Assembly: GCA_019454045.1 (NCBI GenBank)
Contig: SKCR01025350.1
Span: 248,001 to 312,000 of the forward strand
Direction: 5' to 3'
DNA: 64,000 nt
Origin: Zanthoxylum bungeanum
Taxonomy: Eukaryota > Streptophyta > Magnoliopsida > Sapindales > Rutaceae
Of this stretch, positions 23,266-36,214 are shown piece by piece (position 1 is the stretch's first letter; each line of letters starts with the position of its first letter). The position numbers were made by a program, and so were the translations under genes. The notes under the pieces were generated by a model, which saw only the letters and a program-made list of their open reading frames with translations, did no database searches and was not told where the DNA came from.

Positions 23266-26200
23266 GTAACACTCTTCTCAAAAGAATTAATCAAATATTA
23301 ACTCAATCACAGGGATGAGGGCCTTGGGGACCTCTCAGGATGAAATTTTTTAAAAATTGATGTCAGAAAAATTTAATATTCATTTTTTATTTGGAATTAG
23401 GAGATTCTCAGATACTTTTATTATTCGAGATCCACATTCCTTCACCTGAAACTATTATAAGGGGATGTAGATATCTAAATAATATTGGAGAAGAATGTGA
23501 GAATGTCGATCTTCTATTCTCTCATCTCCATTGGCATCCCTATTAATTGATAATTGTTGGATTCTCTAAGAACTAGCCAAGGATCAATTAAGCATAAAAC
23601 ATATGTGAATAAACAAAGCAAGATAGCGGAAAGTACTCACTTTGATCGGTAATGAGGATGTAGGATTTCAAAAATTTGCTCCTTTGTGTAGTGCTCCAAG
23701 CTCCTCCTTTTATTATATGTTGAGCTTCAAGCTTTGGTGAATGAATTCCAAACTCATGGGAGTAGTTTCCCTATCACCTTTGTTGACCCTTTTGTGTGCT
23801 AGCACTAGAGATTTTTGAAGCAAAAATCAAGAACAGGAAGCCAAGCTTCACGCCAATTTGAGAGAAAATTGGGGAAAAAGTTTCAGCCAACCCATGGTGG
23901 GAGAGAAAAAGAAATGTGTTTTGTGATGTGTTATGTGTTATGTAAAATGATCTCCAAATGTCAAATTACATAATACCAAAATCAAATCTTTAGTATATGT
24001 CTTTCACGAATCAAGTTTGTGTGTAAAACAAGTTACCAAAATTCCACCAACTTCTATCAATCAAAAGTTGATAAAGTTGACTAGGTGATGTGACTTGTGT
24101 GGGCCCCACTTTAATTCAAAATCCGAGTGGGCCCGCAAACACATTCCGGGCTCGGGTTCGTTAATTCCGAATTAACGAATTTTCCGTTGCGACTTAATTA
24201 AATCAAATTTAATTAAATAATAATGCATAGCAAAATTATTATTTAAAGTCGTTTGCGAATTAATTCTAAATTAATTCGTTCACCCGAATTAAAATCCAAT
24301 TTTATTTCCGTTATGAAATCTAATTTAATTTAATATATCGAATATATTATTTTATCGATTAATTCGAATTAATCGTTCCCTCTTTATTAATTGAATTTTA
24401 TCCCAGATAAAATCTTTCCGCAATTAATCCTAGATTAATTTTCTCTCTCTTATAATTAATCCAGATTAATTATGTTTGAGTCTTACGTCATCGGTGAATC
24501 TTCGGAAGCGACCCATGAGATCCCTGGATATGTTGGCAGTAAATCCGGTTGTCGGACTATCCGAACACGTGCGTACCCGGTACCACGTTCCTACCGATTT
24601 ACAAGATATGGTTGGCTTCTAGCAAAGCGTCGTGCCTACCCAATTCTCAAGAAATATTTTTAAGGAATATATAATCTATGCAATGCGTAGTATATTAGTA
24701 TTGCGTATGCGATCCAGTATCGATATCACATGATAGACCTAGGACTGGAATTGTGTCTGCCTCGTACGAAGCATATATCGGATCTCTGGTAACTAGTCTC
24801 TATAATCAGATAATCATGACCTAGTCATATTATCCCGATGACTGCAGTACTTAAGAGTACTAGTTCCGTATCCTGTGTGATCATCATATCCATATGACTG
24901 GAGTGATACTTCCATCTTGACATCACACCCAATACACTACGATTCTCAGTATACTCAGAAGAGGCGTACACAGAACCTGTTAAAGCCCCAGACAATCAAA
25001 ACCAAAGTATATTGATTGTCGCAAGTATTAGCGATGCAAGTCTCAGGTTAAGACCAAATACACCTACCCTGATTCGGATTCCATAGACACATAGACATAC
25101 TACCAATGGGATTCTGAGGGGTCTATCCAGAGCAAAGCTGTTTCCGTACCATCGGTAAACAGAACCTCATATTACACTTGCATGAGTATCCAATACCCAA
25201 ATATATGAGAACTATGCTGTTACGCTTCCATAACACGCACAAGTGTAATACTAATGTAGGCACTGCATTTTTACACATAAGTCCCTATGATGAGTCTCAT
25301 TTTGGAGACACAACCTTTTAAGTCACAGAGGTCACGGGAAACGGACATCGGAAGGGGAAATTCAGAATAAACAAGGTTCACTGTTTTCGTTGGTGCTGCG
25401 TTCGTTACTTTGTTCGAAGGTCAGGCAGATTGCGGACGTTCATGCCACGTTCGATGAGGCGTTCGAACGGTGTCGGTAATTCTGGTTTTGCTGCTAGCCT
25501 CACATTAGCCCAATTCGCCCAAACCTTGGCCCACACGCCCAAGCCCACTTAAAACACATATTTAACACATGGTGAAATCAAAACAAATCTAAAAATCACA
25601 TACCAAATTAAATAAAATACTTACACAATTAAAGAAATTACATGCCTAATTAAAATCAACCAACAAACTAAATGCCTAATCTAAACCAATCAAATATAAT
25701 CATACCAAGTTAAAATCAATCAACCATATATTATTCCCAAACTTAAAATATTGTATGCCTAATCAACATAAACTAAATATTCAACCTTCCCTATCTAGCC
25801 AAGATTTGTCCCCCCTCAATCTTTGACTTCCCTTATCCAAGCCAATCAAATCCCTTTCCTTGTCAAGCCTAACCCTTTGCCTATAAAAAGAACCATTCAC
25901 CAACCTTCTCAACCCTAGCTAGCTCATAGACACAACTCTCCATCACTCTCAATAACAAGAAGATCACAAACCAAAGAACCCCCATCGCCTTGACCAAAAC
26001 ACATCCCGAACAGCCCCCCCTCACCTCACCGAAAAACACATCCCAAGCAGCCCTAAACACACACATAAAACAGCCCCCGAACCACACCATAACACCACCG
26101 AAAATAACACCCAAAACAGTAGCCAAAACATCCCAAAAACAGTAACTAAAATACAGTAGCAAAACAGTAGTAGCGGCGGCAAATCGGAGTCAAAACAGCA

Positions 26201-26654
26201 GCAAAAGACGGAGGACGACGACCCAAAACAGTAAGACAACGAACGAGAGCAGTGAACCAGTGAACCAGAAGAGTTGCGGAGCTTTACCCCTTCCGATCTT
26301 TGTGAAACGCGGAGTCCGAGAGACGACTTAAAAGGTTAGACCTGAGGGCACTTTTTCATTAGTTTATATTCGTTTCTTTTATTATTGAATTGTATTCACA
26401 TGAGAGTCGTTTATGGATGCGTGTTGTGGGTATTGGATGAATGGAAGAGTGTTGTCTCTTGTGGTATATAGGATGGAAACCCAGACGTAAATTCCGTAGC
26501 CAAATCCGAATGGACGGTAGTGCGGTCTGTACTTGGGACACAACTCCACGTACCACTTGAGTAAACGACACCTTCTCTTGTTTTGTGTTTCTTTGGTTTA
26601 TTTAATTCTTGTCATTTAAATTCTGCATGTTGTTTATTCCCGTATGATACGATC

Positions 26655-27020
26655 GAGTGCATGGGCTTAGTAAGTGCGATGAAATGTTCCCTAATTGGAG
26701 GGTTAAAATCCTTCACCACGATGCTCTGCCGCACCGATTGATGTGTGTTCGGTTGAATGCGAAATACGTTCAATCGGACATACTTGGTTTGACATGATTG
26801 TCCTTATTTTCGTATGCATGATTCAACCGAGCGCATGGGCTTAGTAAGTGGAATGAAAGATCCCCTATGGGGAGGGGTTAAAGCCCTTTACCACAATGCT
26901 TTGCCGCGCCGGTTGATGTGTGTTCGGTTGGATGCAAGACACGTTCAATCGGACATACTTAGAATAATATGATTGTCTTTATGTTGTATGCATAATGTGA
27001 TGTGACGCGCATGGGCTTAG
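26655..27020 (+). repeat. ~174 bp tandem repeat in the solo LTR
   Basis: The anchor CATGGGCTTAGTA occurs at about 26660, 26834 and 27010. Each unit also contains CTTCACCAC or CTTTACCAC, TGTGTTCGGTTG and a TCAATCGGACATACTT stretch. Two full units and the start of a third are present. Confidence 0.85.
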
Positions 27021-27139
27021 TATGTTGGTCTAAAGGTCATTTGTTTGAGAGATCAAGAGCCCCAAAAGGCCACCTTTACGGCAGTACTTCGCCGCGCCCC
27101 TTTATTTTGTTGTTTATGTATTACGTCCCATTTCATGCA

Positions 27140-27425
27140 TCAGGGCTGTTCCCGTTCGAACGCGTTTACGAACGCAACTCAAACGGGCATGCATTTTTGC
27201 CTTATCATGCATCAGGTCTCATTTCCGTTCGAACGCGTTACGAACGCCATACGAACGCGAGCATTCTGTTTCATTTACGTTCGAACGCTTTATCAAACGC
27301 CATACGAACGCGAGCATTCTGTTTCATTTCCGTTCAAACGCGTTTACGAACGCTACACGAACGCGAACCTTCTGTTTACCGTTCGAACGCGTTTACGAAC
27401 GCTACACGAACGCGCACACACTGAA
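27140..27425 (+). repeat. Palindromic CGTTCGAACGCG repeats
   Basis: Five units each contain CGTTCGAACGC, mutated to CGTTCAAACGC in one, followed within about 12 bases by an ACGAACGC motif and often GAGCATTCTGTTTC. Spacing is about 50-65 bp. TTCGAA is self-complementary, so each unit can fold. Frames across this block (27002-27455) only reflect the repeat. Confidence 0.85.
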
Positions 27426-29010
27426 CTGAGTCTGTCTTATCATATTCACGCATAATTACCTCTTGGTTGATCTTTCTTGTGTTATATAGCCAACCGTATT
27501 ATTTGTATTCTTGCATTTATCCATTCTATATGTTCATGAGATTGTCATGTGATGTTGCATGTTGTGATGAACTTGTTGATGTATGCATATGAATCTAGAA
27601 GCATGATATTTTTGGAAATAAGTATTACTTAAGCTTGATCAAATTATTACATAAATCCTTTCATTACAAGTGACATAAGTAAGGGACCATTCCGAACCCA
27701 ATGGTTTGAGGTCTTCCCTTGCGAGGGGTGAGTGCGGCCTTAAATCTTTGTCCCGGTTCACACCGGGTGGCGACTCCATATTATTTAGTATTTCCCAACT
27801 AGTGCCGCGAGCCTAGGAACGGCGTCGCCCAGGTCCTGTTGTCCTACAACTAGCCTATTCCGCATTATCGATGTCCAGTCTCGATAATACTACGACTAGG
27901 GATATTTAATGATTAAACCTTACGTGGATTAATACTGTCTCATATCTTATTAATCAAGTACTAATCATATGGACTTTTATCATTTATATATCCCGGTAAT
28001 CCAATTACAAATGATAAAAGAGCAATTTCCTTTGTCACATAGTTTATTTGTACAACAACACCATGTTCTATACAAATAGTGATGCTATGGGTCATAATTC
28101 TCCAACAATCTCCCACTTGGCCTATAGCCAATCACTCAAGTGTCTTACACCTGAACTATGTACGGGTCGCTCAAACTTCTGCTGAGAAACAGTTTTCGTC
28201 AGTGGATTTGCAATGTTATCATCTGATGCGTTTTATTCGATCATCACATCGCCACGATGTATGATCCGACGAATCAGATGAAATATTCGAAGTATATACT
28301 TGGATCGTTGATGAGACTGCAATTCTTTAGTCTGTGCTGTAGCCCAGCTCAGCTGCTAACAGAACTATAACTAATCCAATTAGGATTATATAGATCCAAA
28401 ATTGCTTCTTTTGCTGCCTCAGCTGCAGCAATGTTCCGCTTTTGTTATTTATTCGGCAACAGTATCTTGCTTGGAAGATTTCCAGCTCATTGTTCCGTTA
28501 TTCAAACTATGTAGTACCCTTATTGCTACTTACAGTCGTATTTATCGGTTTGGAAACTTGCAACGGTGAACCCAGTCACTTCAAGTTCTCATTCTCCATA
28601 ACTTAAGAAAGCATCCTTAGTTCGTCTAAGATACTTAAGGATGTTCTTAACATCAATCCAGTGACCATCACCTGGATTGGCCTGATTGTGACTCCATATG
28701 CTCAAAGCATATGAGACACCAGGTCACGTATATATATTTCAATATACGAATTCTCGGAGAGTGTTAACAACTTTTAGATCTATCCCAGTAGATCCTTATT
28801 CCTAGAATAAATGTTGCATCTCCCAAGTATTCCATGGAGAATTTTAATGAAAGCTAAGCTTTCACCGATTGTATTATGGGAATGTCATTTCCAAGAAATG
28901 ATATGTCATCATTATATAAGACAATAATTGTCAGTGCGCTCCTACTAACCTTCTTATATACACAAGAATCTTTACCGTTTTGAATGAAACCATATACCAT
29001 TATGATCTTA

Positions 29011-29229
29011 TCAAAACGTTAACGCAATGATTGCTTCAATCCATAAATGGATTGATTTATCTTCCAAACCTTGTTTGCATGTTTTGCACGACAAAACCGT
29101 CAAGATGTTGTATACAAACATCCTCCAAAAGGTTTCCGTTTGAGGAAGGCGGTTTTGACGTATCATGTGCCATATTTCATAAATGAAATATGCAACATTA
29201 GCAAGCATTATCCAAATGGATTTAATCAT
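29011..29229 (-). pseudogene. Copia reverse transcriptase fragment
   Basis: A 72-codon open piece reads IKSIWIMLANVAYFIYEIW, then LPQTETFWRMFVY. It corresponds to the conserved copia RT segment of the form IKSIRILLAIAAYYDYEIWQMDVKTAFLNG. The VKTAFLNG part is replaced (IRQNRLPQTE), so the frame is damaged just at the catalytic region. It marks the element as Ty1/copia. Confidence 0.75.
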
Positions 29230-30866
29230 GGCAATATATAAAAGGTTTCGTCATAGTCGACACTATGTCGTTGACGATACCCTTTATGTACAAGCCTAAT
29301 TGTGTACATTTGTATGTTGGCATCCATGTATGTCTTCCTTGAAGACACATTTAGTACCAATAGGCACAATGCCTTCTGGTACATCAACCAGTGTCCAAAC
29401 TTAGTTGGTATAGATGTAATCCATTTCGGACTTCATGGAACTTTGCCATAAAAGGAGTCAATACCTCCCAGGTCATTTTCTGACTCTCTCCGATTTACAC
29501 GGTTCTTGTGTATTCGAAGATTATGGTACAGCTTCATCCCTGATGAACTGTTTGTGTTCCGTTAAGGAATCGGTGCCTGGAACAGTATTACTCCGATTTT
29601 CATCGAGTTTTACTTTCCTCACACTTACCACTGCATATAGGAATTCCTCTTAGGAAAACCGCATGGAGAGCAACAATTATATTGTTCTCTTGTGAGTTGT
29701 ATAAGTACTATATTTTGGTTTCCTTATGACAACCTACAAATTAGGCACTTATCCGATTTGGGTTCTAGTTTGGTACCATCCAAATGTATGCCCAGCATTC
29801 CCAAATCTTCAGGAATGAGAAACCCGATTTATTTCCTGTTCATATCTAATATGAAGTCTGTCTAATAGATTTTCATGGAACCTTATTCAAAATAAGTATT
29901 GAACTGTTTAATGTGTATCCTCAGAAGGAAATTAGTAGCTCAGAGCGACTCATCATCAACCTTACTATGTCCGACAAAGTCCGATTTCTCTGTTCGGACA
30001 TACCGTCAAATGGAAGTGTTTCGGGAGGAGTCCACTATGAAATAATACCATACTCTTTCGAATAGTCGAGAAACTTATTGCTTAAGTATTTCCATCACGG
30101 TCCAATCGTGATGTTTTAATACTATTGCCGGTCTGTTTTTATACTTCTTGTCGAAACTCTTTGAATTACTCAAAAGTTTCTGACTTGTGTTTCATAAGAT
30201 ACACATAACCGTAACGCGATGTCACATCCGTAAAGGTTATGAAGTATTCATATCCTTCTCTAGCCTAACTAGACATGGGCCCACTTACGTCACTATGAAC
30301 AAGGGCTAATAGATCGGTGACGCTTACACTTTTACCAAGTAAAATGTGTTTTAGGCACTTGCCTAATAAACTAGATTCGTAGACATTATTTGAATTAGAA
30401 TTAAATTCGTCCTAGTACCCACTCTTCGAAAGTGTGGATATAAGGAGTCTTGTTAATGTGTCACAGACAGCAATGCCACAAATAAGTCTCATCTGATAAT
30501 TCAGTTTAAGCTATTTGTTTGTTATGTTATATGATTGAGATTCATTTATATTCAAAATATAAATACTGTTATTCACATCTAATGTGTTTATCTCAATATC
30601 ATCTTTATAAACAAAACACTTAGTGTTCTAGAATATAAAGGTATACCCACAACGGGTTAAACTAGATACAGAGATAATGTTCATAGTCAAACTAGATACA
30701 TTATAACAATCACCTAATTTAAGTACATGCCAAAGGGTAGTTCCAAAACTTAGGTTTCTACAGCCAAAACAGCGACTTTCATCCAATTTCCGACTCATAG
30801 GTCGATCTTAACTGAAGTCAGTATCCTGCTAATCAGCAGATCCCGCACATCAGTACATATTTTAGT

Positions 30867-31027
30867 ACCACATCCAGTATCTAAAATCCAATTTTAAAAC
30901 CAGCAGTGGACATGTTTATAACAAACATACCTGAAGTCGAATCCTTGTCTGTCTTCACTTCCTTCATGTCTGCCTTGTCCATACGGCAGTCACGCTTCCA
31001 GTGACCCCGTTTGCCACAGTTTAGGTA
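30867..31027 (-). pseudogene. Copia gag zinc knuckle and protease site
   Basis: At 30986-31027 the - strand encodes YLNCGKRGHWKRDC, a CCHC zinc knuckle whose first cysteine is now tyrosine. At 30867-30881 it encodes DTGCG, the copia aspartic protease site, in the context ILDTGCGTKIC. Both belong to the broken gag-pol of copia B and occur in the correct order. An upstream gag piece is open at 31021-31206. Confidence 0.85.
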
Positions 31028-33880
31028 GACATCTTGGGATATGTCCTTTGTCTTCCTAGAAGACTGTGACGATTTTGCCTTTGCCCATTTTTCATATACC
31101 TAAAAGCCTTCGGCAAGCCTTGACCTTCTGGGATGTTGAAGTAAGATGCGCATTGCGCTTCTTGCCCTTTTGCAAGCTCTGGCTCTGTCTCCTTGAGCAT
31201 AGCCATTAACTCTCCAAGAGTTTTCTATTGCAATTAGTACTTCTAAGATCTATGAAGATCCTTCAATTTCAATATCATACTATAAGGATCTAATCCTTAG
31301 TTCTGACGAAGAAATTAAGGAGTCATTGCAACAAGCATAACAGATTGAGCACTAAAGTTATCATCACCATGAGTCTTCCAAAACTCATGCTCTACTATTT
31401 GCTCAACTTCGGGCTCAGGCCCGAGATGTCACTCTATCAAATAAAGTAAGTTCTCGTTTCCCAGGACTATCCTGAGGTTCTATTCCCAATTTGAAAATTG
31501 AAGCCGCTTAAAGACATTTTCACCCAGGATTATGTTTTAAACGCTAATCTTTCAGTTATCTTGATTCCAATAGTCCAATTATCCAATCAACGATTTCGGG
31601 TACAATCGAATATAATGATTACTATAGTCTAACTATATAATCAACTACAATTGATTGGTTAAATTCAAATGTATTGATTACTATAATCCAATTATATAAC
31701 CAACTACAAATTAAATAGTTTGAATACAGTCCAACTGTTAAATTAAAACAACAATTGAATATTAGTCCAACTAATATATTTATATTTAAATAATGAAGGA
31801 AAAATGAAATGAGCGCGTATTGGCAAGTATCTAAACGAAATTGCAAATTTAATACTTGCCTCCCACTATTTTTCGGCGAGCCTCTAACCCTCTGTGGAGT
31901 ACTCAGGAAACCTAGTTTCCTAGTGGGCTAGGATCCCGTTAAATAACACACAACCTTGACTTTGGCCAACAAACTGTATAATATTTAACTAGGTAGATCT
32001 CTAAGATCAATTGGATCTCATCCAATTCCTAAATCCGTAGGTGGACCTCCAAGTCCGAAACATATATCCAATATATGCAAATATATCCAATATATTGCCT
32101 AACATTTTCCTCTAAATCAACTAAGCCTTGGCTTTGGCTCAACAAGCTTAATGGTTCTAGTTAAGCGTGACCCATTGACAGTGGGAAAACTTCGTAATCG
32201 AGGCCGATGAACAAGAAGTGACCTTGACTTTGGCCAACAAATCACAACTTGCCCAAGGCGTATGATATGGAACAAAGCCTTCATGATTCAAACACATCCG
32301 CGATGGACAAAGGTCTTGACTTTGGCCAACAAACCAATGCCAATCTTGGATCTTGAGAAAGAATTACTCAATGGAAGGAAATCACTTAATATTTGTTGAG
32401 GGTTTTTCGCGTAAATTGGCAACCAATTTATTATCTTTGATTAGGTCTCATCATACATCCTTAAGCATGCATTCTAAAAGCATAATAAGGTGCGATAAAT
32501 AAATTAATAATGATATGCGGATGGATATCTCACAAATTGTTCCTAGAACAAATCACTCATTTTCCTCTCCCCGGCTAGCACTATTCTAACTTCTACCCAA
32601 TTACATAATATTTCTAAAGAAACCTCATTACATTGAGGGGAATTGGTGAGAAGAGAAATACAAAGAATCGGGAGATAAAGGCTGGACACGCAGGTCCAAT
32701 TTAATGAATTCTAAATTTATTACAACAATTTTTCAAAATTTCCCTCACCTATCTAATATCCATCTGATATACATTATTCATACAATACATCCATGTATTC
32801 ACACAAAGCATGTTATCAATCAATCTAATCAATTAATTAATCTTTGATTAATAACCATCCAATGTTCAAACAATGATTTGATTTTGCGCGAGTCCAACTC
32901 GTTAAGAATAAGTACTCAAAGTGGCGTATTCTTGAATTATATCAAACTACAATTTTAATCCAATTTAATTTGTATTCAAAACTAATTCTTTATTTAAATT
33001 CCAAATTAAATAATTACACTTTATTAATGTGCCCTTTTTAGACGTAGATTCTAAATCTAATCTTTATGGGTCTCAAATGCCCAATTAGTATCCACTACTA
33101 TCAATTAAAGTCCAATGGGCTTTTAATTAATTCTTTAGGCATGGGCTTTGGCAATATGGGTCAAACCCAAGATGCCAAGGCCCAATTAGGAATCACCCTA
33201 TGCCAAAAATCAATTTAAGCCCATTAGGCCCAATTAAAATTTTAAAGGCCATTATCATTATTGGACTTTATGGATATGGTTTTAGGCCCAATTGGATCCA
33301 ACCAATTATCCTAAACCAAACTTGGCCCAACCAAGGCCATTAAGCCCAAATACAACAACATTAGCCCAATTCAAAATTAAGGCTAATTATTTAAATCCAA
33401 TATTCCAAATATCACAATTATTTAATTAAAGTGTATTAGCCATAATTAATTAGTTAAATTAATATTTCCAAAACACCAATTACACTAATTAATCATGCTT
33501 TAATAATCAACTTATGTCCAACACAAATTGAAGCAAAATCAATCCCAACATGCTTCCAATAGCTCACGGCAATATGGATATTTTTTCATCAATTTTGATT
33601 TCAATCCAATTAAATCACAAATTAATATATCCGAGCATTTTAAACACATCCAATGGTCTAAAAAACAAAATCACCATGAGCTACAAAGGGTCAATGCATT
33701 CGGCCAAGCCCTCAAATTTGGGGAAAATTAATCCAATCAATTTTTCATAAAATTAATCATGCATAACTTTTAGTTATCATTATCTAAGCATACTTAACAA
33801 CTCAATTTGATTAAATCATGCTCCAAGCAAAAATACCCAATTCAAGTATTAAACCCTAATCAATTTCATGCTTAAATTAG

Positions 33881-33892
33881 GCTCTGATACCA
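33881..33892 (-). other. Primer-binding site of copia B
   Basis: The - strand reads TGGTATCAGAGC, complementary to initiator-methionine tRNA, one base inside the 5' LTR that begins at 33894. Confidence 0.92.
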
Positions 33893-33893
33893 T

Positions 33894-35837
33894 TGTTGGG
33901 TTCTCTAAGAACTAGCCAATGATCAATTAAGCATGAAACATGTGTGAATAAACAAAGCAAGATAGCGGAATGTACTCACTTGATCGGCAATGAGGATGTA
34001 GGATTTCAAAAATTTGCTCCTTTGTGTAGTGCTCCAAGCTCCTCCTTTTATGTATGTTGAGCTCCAAGCTTTGCTGAATGAATTCCAAACTCATGGGAGT
34101 AGTTTCCCTATCACCTTGTTGACCCTTTTGTGTGCTAGCACTAGAGATTTTTGAAGCAAAAATCAAGAACATTAAGCCAAGCTTCACGCCAATTTTTGAG
34201 AGAAAAATGGGGAAAAAGTTTCGGCCAACCCATGGTGGGAGAGAAAAAGAAATGTGTTTTGTGATGTGTTATGTAAAATGATTTCCAAAAGTCAAATTAC
34301 ATAATACCAAAATCAAATCTTTGGTATATGTCTTTCACAAATCAAGTTTGTGTGTAAGACAAGTTACAAAAATTCCAGCAACTTCTATAAACCAAAAGTT
34401 GATAAAGTTGACTAGGTGATGTGACTTGTGTGGGCTCCCACTTTAATTCAAAATCCGAGTGGGCCCGCAAACACATTCCGGGCTCGGGTTCGTTAATTCC
34501 GAATTAACGAATTTTCCGTTGCGACTTAATTAAATCAAATTTAATTAAATAATAATGCCTAGCAAATTATTATTTAAAGTCGCTTGCGAATTATTCTAAA
34601 TTAATTCGTTCGCCCGAATTAAAATCCAATTTTAATTCCGTTATGAAATCTAATTTCATTTAATATATCAATATATTATTTTATCGATTAATCTGAATTA
34701 ATTGTTTCTCTCTTTATTAATGAATTTTACCAAGATAAATCTTCGCAATTAATCCTAGATTAATTTTCTCTCTCTTATAATTAATCCCAGATTAATTATG
34801 TTGAGTCTTACGTCATCGGTGAATCTTCGGGAAGCGACCCATGAGATCCCTGGATATGTTGGCAGTAAATCCGGTTGTCGGACTATCCGAACATGTGCGT
34901 ACCCGGTACCACGTTCCTACCGATTTACAAGACATGGTTGGCTTCTAGCAAAGCACCGTGCCTACCCAATTCTCCAGAAATATTCTTTAAGGAATATATA
35001 ATCTATGTCAGGCGTAATATACTTAGTATTGCGTATTGCGATCCAGTATCGATATCACATGCTAGGCCTAGGGCTAGAATTGTGTCTGCCCCGTACGAAG
35101 CATATATCGGATCTCTGGTAACTAGTCTCTATAATCGGATAATCATGACCTAGTCATATTATCCCGATGACTGCAGTACTTAAGAGTACTAGTTCTGTAT
35201 CCTGTGTGATCATCATCTCCATATGAATGGAGTGATACTTCTATCTTGACATCACACCCAATACACTACGATTCTCAGTATACCCAAAAGAGGCGTACAC
35301 AGAACCTGTTAAAGCCCCGAATGACCAAAACCAAAGTATATTGATTTTCGCAAGTATTAGCGATGCAAGTCTCAGGTTAAGACCAAATACACCTACCCTG
35401 ATTCGGATTCCCATAGACACATAGTCATACTACCAATGGGATTCCGAGGGGTCTATCTAGAGCGAAGCTGTTTCCGTACCATTGGTAAACAGAACCTCCT
35501 ATTACACTTGCATGAGTATCCAATACCCAAATTTATGAGAACTATGTTGTTACGCTTCCATAACACGCACAAGTGTAATACTAGCCTATTCCGCATTATC
35601 AATGTCTAGTCTCGATAATACTACGACTAGGGATATTTATTGATTAAACCTTACGTGGATTAATAGTGTCTCATATCTTATTAATTCGGTACTAATCATA
35701 TGGACTTTTATTATTTATATATCCCGGTAATCCAATTACAAATGATAAAAGAGCAATTTCCTTTGTCACATAGTTTATTTGTACAACAACACCATGTTCT
35801 GTACAAATAATGATGCTATGAGTCATAATGTCTAACA
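33894..35837 (-). mobile_element. 5' LTR of copia B, 1944 bp
   Basis: Borders are TGTTGGGTTC on the left and GTCTAACA on the right of the + strand. It is uninterrupted and shows the empty target of the solo LTR in its partner. Small frames such as 33927-34187 and 34798-35001 recur in the other LTR and are not genes. Confidence 0.9.
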
Positions 35838-36214
35838 ATAATAATGGCTAACTGGTTTAGAGCCCGCGCGATGTGCGGGATTTTTAGTTCTTGACTTCAT
35901 TTGAATACAATATTTCAGCAGCAGATCACATCGACAAAATATCATAAACAAGAATATTATACACACATTGGATAAATAAATATTCTAAAAATTTAAGAAT
36001 AAGTGCACCTAAAAAACTTGATTGTTTCCATAACTGTTACCGAGTGTTTTATTAGTTTCTTTCTTTTTTTTTTCTTAGAATGAAGATATAATAATTTATT
36101 AATAAGAGAAATCAGCTCAACAACAGTAGCAGTACACCAGTTCCAATTTTGTTCACTCTGTGGTCTTACTCTGATATTTTATGACGGTAGACTTGTTTGC
36201 CCGAGTGTAGTAAG
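35838..36214. other. Host spacer between two LTR insertions
   Basis: AT-rich DNA without a gene. A short hairpin CCCGCGCGATGTGCGGG lies near 35864-35880. On the - strand it resembles the hairpin near the 3' end of plant Helitrons, but no clean CTRR end follows. Confidence 0.4.

Larger units (their letters stand above)
25255..27848 (+). mobile_element. 2.6 kb solo LTR nested in copia B
   Basis: It opens TGTAGGCACTGCATTTTT and closes TTGTCCTACA. ACTAA precedes it and ACTAG follows it; the undisturbed LTR has ACTAG, so the 5 bp duplication has one later change. No coding domains are present, which fits a solo LTR. The GGTTCACACCGGGTGGCGACTCC style end hints at gypsy, but I cannot assign a family. 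It holds two sets of tandem repeats. The same opening 18 bases recur at 63975. Confidence 0.85.
23555..28107 (-). mobile_element. 3' LTR of copia B, split by a solo LTR
   Basis: 23555-25254 and 27849-28107 align with the 5' LTR at 33894-35837. Examples are the start TTCTCTAAGAACTAGCCA, the AT-rich block near 24180-24470, and the close near TTGTACAACAACACCATG. The intervening 25255-27848 is an insertion, since the other LTR reads straight through (GTGTAATACTAGCCTATT). The frame at 24472-24663 lies within the LTR and recurs in the partner, so it is not a gene. Confidence 0.88.
28108..33893 (-). mobile_element. Internal region of copia B: decayed gag-pol and leader
   Basis: The - strand carries, from right to left, a leader (about 31.9-33.9 kb), gag, protease, integrase/RT and RNase H remnants. 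The leader holds four copies of CCTTGACTTTGGCCAACAAA or close variants at 31954, 32125, 32222 and 32313. Only fragments of the coding region remain readable. The rest is interrupted by stops, and no frame exceeds about 90 codons. Confidence 0.8.
23555..35837 (-). mobile_element. Complete Ty1/copia element 'copia B', TSD ATAAT
   Basis: The element is bounded by LTRs with TGTTGG/CCAACA-type borders and flanked by ATAAT at 23550-23554 and 35838-35842. A PBS (33881-33892) and a polypurine tract (CCAAGTGGGAGAT on the - strand at 28108) lie at the expected places. In - strand order there are a gag zinc knuckle, the protease motif and RT sequence. The coding region is broken by many stops, so the element is not autonomous now. 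A foreign solo LTR sits in its left LTR. Confidence 0.9.

Noticed and set aside
24472..24663. A short gene repeated at 34798-35001 and near 37180
   Set aside because: It lies at the same place in each copia-B-type LTR, so the repetition is LTR homology.
26655..27425. A CRISPR-like regular repeat array
   Set aside because: Units are contiguous or diverged tandem repeats without unique spacers, in a plant LTR.
27002..27455. Arg- and Thr-rich open frames of about 140 codons
   Set aside because: They arise from the CGTTCGAACGC repeats in a solo LTR; two overlapping frames look alike.
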